Assembly: GCA_020350785.1 (NCBI GenBank)
Contig: CP070722.1
Coordinates: forward strand, 863,843-923,155
Direction: 5' to 3'
Length of the DNA stretch: 59,313 bases
Origin: Gemmatimonadota bacterium
GTDB taxonomy: Bacteria; Gemmatimonadota; Gemmatimonadetes; Palauibacterales; KS3-K002
Under the pieces are notes generated by a model that searched no databases, was not told the DNA's origin, and worked only from the letters and a program-made list of their open reading frames with translations. Made by a program: the position numbers and the translations under genes. This document shows positions 52,540 to 59,313 of this stretch, piece after piece. Positions within the stretch are counted from its first letter, which is position 1, and each line of letters opens with the position of its first letter.

Positions 52540-52716
52540 GACAGGCCCGCCAGCTGCGGCTGGCAGCCGTCGAGAGTGCGATCATAAGCGACCACGGCAC
52601 GGGCTGATCGAGACACCGGCTTCCCACGCCGGTTCCAGCACGTAGTTTTCCACTGTTGAGAGACACCGCGACAGCGACAGCATCCAGCATCCGGCAAGCT
52701 TGAGACGCTGACACAG

Positions 52717-53877
52717 ATGAGGCGAACGGTCTATCTCGATTACGCCGCGACGAGCCCGATCCGTCCCCAAGTGCGGGGGGCGATGGGCCCGTTCAACGAT
52801 GCGGCCTTCGGTAACCCTTCAAGTATCCATGCGCACGGGCGCGACGCGCGGGTCGCGGTCGAGGCGGCCCGACGGCGCATTCTCGGTGCGCTGGGCGTCA
52901 GCGACGGACGGCTCATCTTCACGGGATCCGGCACGGAGTCCGATAACCTGGCATTGCTCGGTTTCGGACGCCGCCATCCCGACGCCCGCATTATATGCTC
53001 CGCCGTCGAGCACAAGGCCGTGATCGCGGCGGCCGCTGCCTTGCAAGCGCGCGGTCGCCAGGTGCACAGCATCCCCGTGAACGAGCATGGCGTGCTCGAC
53101 TTGCAGGTTTTGGAAGCCCTGCTGTCGGCCGAAGAGCGTCCGACGCTGGTATCGGTGATGTGGGCGAACAACGAGACCGGCGTGGTTCAACCGATCGAGC
53201 GAGTGGCCGCCCTTTGCCAGGCTCGCGGCGCGATCCTTCACTCCGACGCCGTACAGGCCATGGGCAAGCTCGACTTCCGCCTCGGAGACACCGCCGTGCA
53301 GATGCTCTCGCTCTCGGCTCACAAGTTGGGCGGCCCGAAAGGGATCGGGGCGCTGGTGGTCTGCGGCCCCGTCGAGCTCGAACCGCTGGTCTACGGCGGC
53401 GGCCAGGAGTCCGGCCTGCGCTCGGGCACCGAGAACGTCGCCGGGATCGTAGGGTTCGCTGAAGCCGTAGCCGTGTCCTCGGCTGAACGCGAGAGGGAAT
53501 CGGCTCGGCTGCACGCGTTGAGGGACCGTCTCGAAGCCGGCCTTCGTGAGGCGCTGCCCGAGATCGTCGTCAACGGCGCCGCCGCGCCGCAGCGGCTCCC
53601 GCATATCACGAGCATCTCCATCCCGGACGTCGACATCGAGAGCCTGCTCACCGCCTTGGACCTCGAAGGCGTCTGCGTGTCGTCGGGCTCGGCCTGCACG
53701 ACGGGAAGCGTCGAGGCCTCCCACGTGGCTCGGGCGATGGGGCTCGACGGGGATTGGGCGCGCAACACGATTCGCCTGAGCCTGGGCTGGGGAACCGAGG
53801 CAGAGGATATCGAGTATGTCTCAGCGACGCTGCCGAAGCTGGTGCGCCGTATCCGCGACTTCACCGCCCGCGCCTAG
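52717..53877 (+). CDS. iscS: Cysteine desulfurase (IscS/NifS family)
   Basis: A PLP enzyme that moves sulfur from cysteine to a persulfide for iron-sulfur clusters and tRNA thiolation. The 386 residues include YLDYAATSPIRPQVRGAMGP, the PLP lysine in LSLSAHKLGGPKGIGAL, and the catalytic Cys in CVSSGSACTTGSVEASHV, within a loop of the class I type. It precedes mnmA by 27 bases, so it is very probably its sulfur donor. The 177 bases before it hold two small hairpins but no gene. Confidence 0.94.
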   Translation: MRRTVYLDYAATSPIRPQVRGAMGPFNDAAFGNPSSIHAHGRDARVAVEAARRRILGALGVSDGRLIFTGSGTESDNLALLGFGRRHPDARIICSAVEHKAVIAAAAALQARGRQVHSIPVNEHGVLDLQVLEALLSAEERPTLVSVMWANNETGVVQPIERVAALCQARGAILHSDAVQAMGKLDFRLGDTAVQMLSLSAHKLGGPKGIGALVVCGPVELEPLVYGGGQESGLRSGTENVAGIVGFAEAVAVSSAERERESARLHALRDRLEAGLREALPEIVVNGAAAPQRLPHITSISIPDVDIESLLTALDLEGVCVSSGSACTTGSVEASHVARAMGLDGDWARNTIRLSLGWGTEAEDIEYVSATLPKLVRRIRDFTARA

Positions 53878-53904
53878 GCGGCAGTTCGAGAAACCGCGAA
53901 GAGG

Positions 53905-55029
53905 ATGTCAGCGAACAACGACCGAGACCGACCCCGCGTGCTCGTCGCGATGAGCGGCGGCGTCGACTCATCTTTGGCGGCGGCGCTGCTCAAGGAGCAA
54001 GGTTACGAGTTGATTGGCGCCACCATCAAGACGTTTTGCTACGCGGAGCACCCGGGTTCCTCGAAGACATGCTGCGGTCTGGAGGGGATCGCCGACGCTC
54101 GGTCCGTCGCCCAGCGGTTAGACATCCCACACTATGTATTCGACCTGGAAGACGAGTTCACCCGCGACGTCATAGACGACTTCGTGGCGGAGTACGCCGA
54201 AGGCCGCACACCCAATCCCTGTGTGCGCTGCAACTCACACACCAAGTTTCGCGACCTGCTGCGGCGCGCCCAAATGCTCGGTTGTGATCGAATCGCCACC
54301 GGTCACTACGCGAGGTGCGAGCGCGTCGATGGCAGGGTCAGGCTCATGCGAGCCGCGGATCGTTCCAAGGACCAGACGTATTTTCTCTGGGGGATCGACC
54401 GCACCGTCCTCGAGCGCCTCGAGCTGCCTCTCGGCGAGCTGACCAAGACGGAGGTCCGCCGCCGGGCCCGTCAGCTCGGCCTGCAGACGGCGGACAAGCC
54501 GGAGAGCTTCGATATCTGCTTTGTGCCCGACGGCGATTACAGGGGGTTCCTGGCCCAGCGGCTCTCGCCGGATCACGACGCCTTCCTGCCGGGTCCGATC
54601 ACCACGCTGGCCGGCGAACGAGTGGGGACTCACCAGGGTTACTCCCGCTTCACCGTCGGGCAGCGCCGCGGGCTTCCCGGCGGTTTCTCAGAGCCGATGT
54701 ATGTCGTGGATATCGAGCCGCAGACGCGAAGCGTCCTGATCGGACCGGCCGACGCGCTGGAGGCGACGCGCGTGACCATCGCCGACCAGAACTGGCTGGC
54801 AGATCCGCCGCCGATTGGCAGCGCCGTCAGCGTGCAGGTCCGCCACCGCGGTCACGAAGTGGCCGGCTTGATAGAGGACAGCGGCGCCGAGCGAACGGTC
54901 ATTCGCCTGCACGGGAGCCACCGCGCGATCACACCTGGCCAATCAGCGGCTGTCTACGACGGCGAGGTTCTGCTGGGAGGCGGTCGAATCGCTCGGGAGC
55001 GCCGCCTGCTGCCTATCGCTAGTACTTGA
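53905..55029 (+). CDS. mnmA: tRNA-specific 2-thiouridylase MnmA
   Basis: Adds sulfur at position 2 of the wobble uridine in tRNAs for Lys, Glu and Gln. The 374-residue protein has the PP-loop [16 protein letters not shown], and the catalytic Cys pair: Cys109 in [15 protein letters not shown] (an extra Cys106 lies in the motif) and the second in [14 protein letters not shown]. The [15 protein letters not shown] region and the C-terminal beta-barrel (to [13 protein letters not shown]) are present. The N-terminus also carries a CC pair (KTCCGLEG). It overlaps the convergent dnaJ by 11 bases. Confidence 0.96.
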   Translation: MSANNDRDRPRVLVAMSGGVDSSLAAALLKEQGYELIGATIKTFCYAEHPGSSKTCCGLEGIADARSVAQRLDIPHYVFDLEDEFTRDVIDDFVAEYAEGRTPNPCVRCNSHTKFRDLLRRAQMLGCDRIATGHYARCERVDGRVRLMRAADRSKDQTYFLWGIDRTVLERLELPLGELTKTEVRRRARQLGLQTADKPESFDICFVPDGDYRGFLAQRLSPDHDAFLPGPITTLAGERVGTHQGYSRFTVGQRRGLPGGFSEPMYVVDIEPQTRSVLIGPADALEATRVTIADQNWLADPPPIGSAVSVQVRHRGHEVAGLIEDSGAERTVIRLHGSHRAITPGQSAAVYDGEVLLGGGRIARERRLLPIAST

Positions 55030-56107
55030 TGCCCTCGATCTCCGCGAATTCCTCGATCAGCTCGCGGCCGCGCTCGTTCAACTTCGGGGGTACGAGGATC
55101 TTGACTTCCACATATTGATCCCCGATCCGTCCGTCCTTCTCCACACCCATCTTCGGGATACGGAACTTCGTGCCGCTGCTGGTCCCGGGTGGTATGCGAA
55201 GCACGACCCGCTTGCCCTCCACAGTACGTACTCGAAGCTTCGACCCGAGTGTAGCCTGCGCGATGTTGATGGGCACGGTACAATAGACATCGAGTCCCCG
55301 GCGGCGGAAGAAACGGTCCTTCTGCACCTCGAACTTGATGATGAGGTCACCCGGCGCCCCCCCACCCGGACCACGCTCCCCCAGACCCGACATCCGGACG
55401 CGAGCACCCGACTCGACACCCGCCGGGACACGCAGGTTGACTCGGCGTTGCGTGGTAACCTGCCCCGCACCTCGGCAGCTGGGACAGGGATCCGTCGCGA
55501 TCTCGCCGCGACCAAAACAGGCGGGACACGGGCGCTTGATCGAGAAGGCACCCTGACCGATGCTACGGTGGCCAGAGCCGTTGCATTCGGGGCAGCGAGT
55601 CGTGCTCGTCCCGGGTCGCGCGCCGCTGCCATCACAGGTCGCACACTCTTCTGTGACCGGCACATCTATGGTTACCTGGCCCCCGCGCACAGCCGTTCTG
55701 AAGGAGACCTCCACGCTGTGCTCGACGTCTTGACCCCGCTGCGAGGCCTGGCGCTTGCGGCCGCGCCCGAAATCGAAGATCGAGCTGAAGATGTCCCCGA
55801 TGCCGCCGCCAAGATCGTCGAACGAGAAGCCGCGTTCTCGCTGCTCGACACCCGCTGATCTCGCGAAGTCGTCGAACGACGTGAAGCGCCGCATCCGGTC
55901 GTATTGCTTACGCTTCTCGGCGTCGGAGAGGACCGTGTACGCCTCGGAGATCTCCTTGAACCGCTCGGCGGCCTTCGGGTTATCTGGGTTAGCATCGGGA
56001 TGATGCTGCTTGGCCAGTTTACGGTAGGCCTTCTTGATCGCATCCGCGGGCGCGTTCTCCGCCACGCCCAGGATCTGATAGTAGTCTTTCGTCGTCGCGC
56101 GCGGCAT
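55019..56107 (-). CDS. dnaJ: Chaperone DnaJ, full-length type I
   Basis: Hsp40 co-chaperone that stimulates DnaK. The 362-residue protein has the J domain ([17 protein letters not shown], with HPD in [13 protein letters not shown]), a Gly/Phe-rich linker, four zinc-binding repeats ([43 protein letters not shown]) and two C-terminal substrate-binding domains. All four CxxCxGxG motifs are intact. It follows grpE by 3 bases. No dnaK lies in this window, which is unusual as dnaK often accompanies grpE and dnaJ. Confidence 0.97.
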   Translation of the reverse strand: MPRATTKDYYQILGVAENAPADAIKKAYRKLAKQHHPDANPDNPKAAERFKEISEAYTVLSDAEKRKQYDRMRRFTSFDDFARSAGVEQRERGFSFDDLGGGIGDIFSSIFDFGRGRKRQASQRGQDVEHSVEVSFRTAVRGGQVTIDVPVTEECATCDGSGARPGTSTTRCPECNGSGHRSIGQGAFSIKRPCPACFGRGEIATDPCPSCRGAGQVTTQRRVNLRVPAGVESGARVRMSGLGERGPGGGAPGDLIIKFEVQKDRFFRRRGLDVYCTVPINIAQATLGSKLRVRTVEGKRVVLRIPPGTSSGTKFRIPKMGVEKDGRIGDQYVEVKILVPPKLNERGRELIEEFAEIEGIKY

Positions 56108-56110
56108 ACG

Positions 56111-56833
56111 TCAGGATTCGTTCGATTCGCCCGCGGCATCTTCCGGCGCTCGGTTGTCCTCCAACCCGCCAGCGGCATCGGGGTCGTACTGCTTGACCGC
56201 CACCATCGATGGCCTCAAGAGTATGTCCTTGAACAAGTATCCCTTTGCCAATTCCTGCGATACTATATCGTCTTCCTCGGGACGCTCTGCGCGCTCCGTC
56301 ACCATCGCGTCGTGCAATTCCGGATTGAACGGTTCACCGATCGCCTCGATCGGGCGCAAACCGACCCGTTCAAGCACTCGTAGCAGCTTCCGTTCAACCA
56401 GTTGTACACCTTCCAAGATCGCCGCCGCATCGTGGTCCGTCGAGCCCAATTCCGAGACGCGACCGAGATCGTCGAGTGGCTCGAGAAGCTGCCTGACTAT
56501 ATCCGCCTGCGCGCGGCCCTCTTGCTGAGCACGTTCCCGCAGAGTTCGCTTGCGATAGTTGTCAAACTCGGCAACCAGCCGTAGGTGCCGGTCCTCAAGC
56601 TCACGCAACTCCGCGGCCAGTTGCTCTATTACCTGTTCCGCTGGCTCGCCCTCCACCTCGGGCTCGACTGCGGGTGGCCCAGTCTGAGCATCGAGCTGAC
56701 CCGCCTCCCGATCCAGGGCGTCGCCCTCCCCAACAAGCGCATCTGGCCCGTCCGACTCCTTTTCAGCCGGTTCGGCGCCCTCGGCTCGTGGGTGATCTTC
56801 GAGTTCTGTCTTCTTCCTCTTGCGTGCTTGCAT
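56111..56833 (-). CDS. grpE: Nucleotide exchange factor GrpE
   Basis: Releases ADP from DnaK. The ATG at 56833 gives 240 residues with an unusually long acidic N-terminus of about 75 residues before the coiled coil (ELRELEDRHLRLVAEFDNYR). The C-terminal four-helix and beta-wing part is RPIEAIGEPFNPELHDAMV and the end is LFKDILLRPSMVAVKQY. An in-frame TTG five codons upstream is less likely, as a GGGGTGGG stretch sits before the ATG. I see no CIRCE or clear heat-shock promoter before it. Confidence 0.95.
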   Translation of the reverse strand: MQARKRKKTELEDHPRAEGAEPAEKESDGPDALVGEGDALDREAGQLDAQTGPPAVEPEVEGEPAEQVIEQLAAELRELEDRHLRLVAEFDNYRKRTLRERAQQEGRAQADIVRQLLEPLDDLGRVSELGSTDHDAAAILEGVQLVERKLLRVLERVGLRPIEAIGEPFNPELHDAMVTERAERPEEDDIVSQELAKGYLFKDILLRPSMVAVKQYDPDAAGGLEDNRAPEDAAGESNES

Positions 56834-56974
56834 CCCACCCCATCTCAATCTGATCCGATAGCGTATTTGAGAGTCATCGCTTTCAACACGGCCGTCAAGC
56901 CCTCCACTGCCCCCATGATCGCCCCATCCTCACGGTCAGTGCTCCCCACCTGGCCGCGGAGGCCGCGGGTCGCG

Positions 56975-57853
56975 CTACCGGCTGGCCCCGCCCCCAGGCG
57001 CGGGCATGTACCCCGCGATTCGCCGCTCGATCCATCCCAACAGGTCAGCCACCACGCTGGAGCGGGTCGATTCGTTGAGCACTTCGTGGTACAGGCCGGG
57101 CAAGGTTCGAACCTCAACGCGGGGACCACGGCCCAGCAACGAGGCGAACTGCTGCATGAGATCGGGCCGCACCAGCCGGTCGGCGCTCGGAATCAAGAAG
57201 AGAACGGGCAGCGTCAGCCTCCCCACATCGTGGAAAGCCCGGTCCACCTCGGCTTTGATTTCGCTGAAAAGGCGCGGCGTGATCCGATCGTGCACGAGTG
57301 GATCCCTGCGGTAGGCCGCGACGACCTGGAGATCATGGCTCAGGTATTCCGGATTGAGGCCAGAGCTCAACGGCAAGGCAGGCACGCTGTAGCCGAGCAC
57401 GGTCGCCAGACGCTCCTTCCAGCGCGGAATTTCGGTCGCAATCCCCAGTAGAGGCGCGGAGAAGACCGCCCCGCAGCTCGTCACGCCCGGATACTCCTGC
57501 AGATAGCGCAACAGGATCAGGCCGCCCAGCGAATGGCCCAGAAAGACCAACGGCAGCTCATCACCAACTGCGCCCACCACTCGGCGGCGAAATTTCTCCA
57601 GGTCGTGAACATAGCGGGTGAAGCGCCGTACGTGGCCGCGACGGCCGTCGGAGCGGCCGTGGCCCCGGTGGTCGAGCGCAAAGCTGCTCAGGCCGGCACG
57701 CGCCAGGTCACGAGCAAGTTCCTCATAGCGGCCCGAGTGTTCGCCCAGACCGTGGCAGATGATCACCACGGCTCGCGGCTGTGGCACGTCCCAACAGCGA
57801 TAGTGAAGCCTGATGCCCCCGGAACCCGAGAAATAGGCGTGCGCCCCTATCAT
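56975..57853 (-). CDS. Alpha/beta hydrolase, monoacylglycerol lipase-like
   Basis: A 292-residue alpha/beta hydrolase. The catalytic triad is evident: nucleophile Ser in FLGHSLGGLILLRYL, Asp in LIPSADRLVRPDL and His in GLYHEVLNEST. The N-terminal part carries HGLGEHSGRYEELARDLARA, the motif set of the monoacylglycerol lipase/lysophospholipase group. It probably acts on small lipid esters. The ATG overlaps the cinA stop by four bases. The 141-base gap between it and grpE contains a CCGCGG-based hairpin without a U-tract. Confidence 0.87.
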   Translation of the reverse strand: MIGAHAYFSGSGGIRLHYRCWDVPQPRAVVIICHGLGEHSGRYEELARDLARAGLSSFALDHRGHGRSDGRRGHVRRFTRYVHDLEKFRRRVVGAVGDELPLVFLGHSLGGLILLRYLQEYPGVTSCGAVFSAPLLGIATEIPRWKERLATVLGYSVPALPLSSGLNPEYLSHDLQVVAAYRRDPLVHDRITPRLFSEIKAEVDRAFHDVGRLTLPVLFLIPSADRLVRPDLMQQFASLLGRGPRVEVRTLPGLYHEVLNESTRSSVVADLLGWIERRIAGYMPAPGGGASR

Positions 57854-59112
57854 AACGGCTCCTGCAAGATCATCCGTCTTAGGAGGTCCAAGCCCCCTTG
57901 CACGGCACGCGCACGCACTGCGTCCCGGGGGCCCGGATAGTGGCGTCGCCTGGCCGCCGCTCGCGCGCCCACTCGCACGGCCAGCCAGACGGTCCCGACA
58001 GGCTTCTCCTCCGTGCCGCCTCCCGGGCCGGCGATGCCCGTCACCGCGATCGAGCAGGCTACCCCAGAGACCGCACAGACTCGCTCCGCCATCTCCAGAG
58101 CCGTCGCCTCGGACACGGCGCCGTGCCGCCGCAACGTTTCCTCTGAGACCCCCAGCAGTCGGACTTTGGCGCTGTCGGAATAGACGGTCAGACCGCCCCA
58201 GAAATAATCAGAGGCTCCAGGCCAGTCGGTCAAGCGCTTGGCGATGAGGCCGCCACTGCAGCTCTCCGCCACGGCAAGCCTCAGCCCTCGCTGGCGGAGG
58301 AGGCCGGAGACGACCTCGACCAGGTCGACATCTCCAACCCCGTAGACGTGCGTTCCGAGAATCTCGCGCAGAAGCTTCACGCCTTCGTCCAGAACCGGCC
58401 CCGCATCCGCCTCAGCCGTGGCCCAGGCTGTCAGGCGGATGTCGTTGCCATCGACCTCGGGCAAGTAGGCGACTTCTAGGGGCAAGTCATCCAGCAGACC
58501 GCCCACCTTCTCGGCGATCGCCGATTCGGCGATCCCCGTCGTCCGCAGCAACCGGCGAAACGGGCGTCGCGCCCCGGGGCTCACATGCCCGGCGAGGTAA
58601 GGGATGACCTCTCCCTCGAGCATGCCCTCGACCTCACCAGGCGGGCCCGGCAACATGATGCAGAGGCCACGTCGATCGTCGGCAAGCGCCAGGCCCGCCG
58701 CGGTGCCGCGAGCGTTGGGTAACACGGTCGCACCCGCTGGCACTTCGGCTTGGCTGCGATTGGTGGCCGGAATCCTCCCGCGTCGAGCCCAGCGCCTCTC
58801 GAGCTCCTGCCAGAGGTCCTCGCGGAATTGCAGCTCACGGCCGAAGACTCGGGCAATGGCCACCCTGGTCGTGTCGTCTCTCGTCGGGCCGAGGCCGCCG
58901 GTGGTGATGACCGCTCCGGTGCGCCGGAGCGAGGCGTCCACAGCGGACGTGATCGCCTCGACCTCGTCGCCGACGGTCGTCTTCCGCACGACGCGGATGC
59001 CGATCTTCTCCAATTCCTTGGCGATGCGCGCAGCGTTCGTATCCAGCGTGGCGCCGCTGAGTAGTTCCTCGCCGATCGCCACGATCTCGATGGCGGTCAG
59101 CCCTGGACTCAT
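57850..59112 (-). CDS. cinA: CinA, competence/damage-inducible protein (NMN amidohydrolase)
   Basis: The 420-residue protein has an N-terminal molybdopterin-binding-like domain (AIGEELLSGATLDTNAAR, then ITTGGLGPTRDDTTRVAI) and a C-terminal amidase-like domain (LRLAVAESCSGGLIAKRLTD, VTGIAGPGGGTEEKPVGTVW). CinA hydrolyses NMN or ADP-ribose derivatives and in some species accompanies recA and competence. It begins at ATG, overlapping the upstream gene stop by two bases, and an alpha/beta hydrolase overlaps its end. Confidence 0.94.
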   Translation of the reverse strand: MSPGLTAIEIVAIGEELLSGATLDTNAARIAKELEKIGIRVVRKTTVGDEVEAITSAVDASLRRTGAVITTGGLGPTRDDTTRVAIARVFGRELQFREDLWQELERRWARRGRIPATNRSQAEVPAGATVLPNARGTAAGLALADDRRGLCIMLPGPPGEVEGMLEGEVIPYLAGHVSPGARRPFRRLLRTTGIAESAIAEKVGGLLDDLPLEVAYLPEVDGNDIRLTAWATAEADAGPVLDEGVKLLREILGTHVYGVGDVDLVEVVSGLLRQRGLRLAVAESCSGGLIAKRLTDWPGASDYFWGGLTVYSDSAKVRLLGVSEETLRRHGAVSEATALEMAERVCAVSGVACSIAVTGIAGPGGGTEEKPVGTVWLAVRVGARAAARRRHYPGPRDAVRARAVQGGLDLLRRMILQEPL

Positions 59113-59313
59113 TCGTCGCCGCGGTGAGCCACGAGTCTGCGATAGCGCCAGAGGTAGACCGCGAGGGAATAGGCCGTCAGAAGCACCGCTATGGCAAGCG
59201 TGATGGCGACGTAAGATCCGTGGAACACCTTCCAGAACGACCAGAAGGGGCTGTCCCAGCCGCGCTCGAGGGCGCGTGAGCGGATTCCCAGCCAGAGGAT
59301 CTCGCCGCCAATG
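59109..59313 (-). CDS. Membrane protein, C-terminal fragment (possible CDP-alcohol phosphatidyltransferase)
   Basis: The minus strand from the window edge to a TGA at 59109 reads as 67 residues, with one obvious membrane helix (ITLAIAVLLTAYSLAVYL) and a cytoplasmic basic end YLWRYRRLVAHRGDE. The stop overlaps the cinA start (ATGA), so the two are coupled. A phosphatidylglycerophosphate synthase (PgsA) often precedes cinA and ends in a similar L-W-R-Y-R motif. That makes PgsA plausible, but the signature part is outside the window. Confidence 0.45.
   Translation of the reverse strand, partial: IGGEILWLGIRSRALERGWDSPFWSFWKVFHGSYVAITLAIAVLLTAYSLAVYLWRYRRLVAHRGDE

Noticed and set aside
52540..52716. 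The 177-base gap before the cysteine desulfurase as a tRNA, riboswitch or small gene.
   Set aside because: It contains two short hairpins (GCCAGC-TGCG-GCTGGC and ACCGGC/GCCGGT), but no cloverleaf, U-tract or supported reading frame.
56849..56974. A CIRCE element or heat-shock promoter upstream of grpE.
   Set aside because: No TTAGCACTC-N9-GAGTGCTAA and no convincing -10/-35 pair with acceptable spacing; only a TTGAAA-like hexamer was found.
57105..57125. A ggttcgaacctc string resembling a tRNA T-arm.
   Set aside because: It lies inside the alpha/beta hydrolase gene and no other tRNA arms can be folded around it.

Overview
The window is a dense stretch of bacterial chromosome, GC-rich by eye, in which almost every base belongs to a protein-coding gene. 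No intergenic gap exceeds about 220 bases. I see no tRNA, rRNA, insertion sequence, prophage or CRISPR array. The organism is a diderm: it has a TolC-type outer membrane channel with a MacAB-like pump, RseP, and a lipobox lipoprotein. Bacillithiol-type BshB1, the bacteroidete/gemmatimonadete-style alternative GlmU, GatCAB, and a short group-1/2 sigma factor without region 1.1 together suggest Gemmatimonadota or a relative. This placement is an inference from gene content only.

Layout. Positions 1-10670 (minus strand) hold the classic rimP-nusA-ylxQ-infB-ylxP-rbfA-truB-ribF-rpsO-pnp transcription/translation operon. It is preceded by its own promoter and a leader with a terminator hairpin, and closed by a strong terminator. 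A partial M16 peptidase follows. Positions 10703-12784 (minus) hold murA-pgeF. Positions 12848-16860 (plus) hold a cassette of a PTS IIA protein, a PII-like protein, a CPA2-type antiporter, two small membrane/coiled-coil proteins and a secreted zinc-phospholipase-C-like protein. Positions 16868-25594 (minus) hold lipoprotein-serS-histidine kinase-uvrD-gatCAB. Positions 25617-29229 (plus) hold a roadblock protein, manC, an alternative glmU and a YycJ-type hydrolase.

Positions 29239-37058 (minus) hold a ten-gene operon, rplM-rpsI-rpsB-tsf-pyrH-frr-uppS-cdsA-dxr-rseP. It has a very good sigma70-like promoter, a leader hairpin before rplM and an internal hairpin between rpsB and tsf. Positions 37088-43012 (minus) hold a sigma factor, lepB, an unknown anchored protein, thpR, larE and comM. 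Positions 43194-55029 (plus) hold a creatininase-family protein, an exported unknown, a Yip1-like protein, a TolC/MacA/MacB-type exporter with two separate permeases, bshB1, a cysteine desulfurase and mnmA. Positions 55019-59313 (minus) hold an end of an envelope-lipid-like gene, cinA, an alpha/beta hydrolase, grpE and dnaJ.

Most genes are housekeeping. The most interesting points are: a MurA with Asp in place of the fosfomycin-target Cys; two operon leaders (rimP and rplM) that combine a promoter, a hairpin-plus-U-tract and, for rimP, a mutually exclusive pairing partner; the PTS IIA/PII-like/antiporter cassette; promoters so close to start codons that murA and the lipoprotein mRNAs may be leaderless; and unusual C-terminal extensions on RpsB and LarE.
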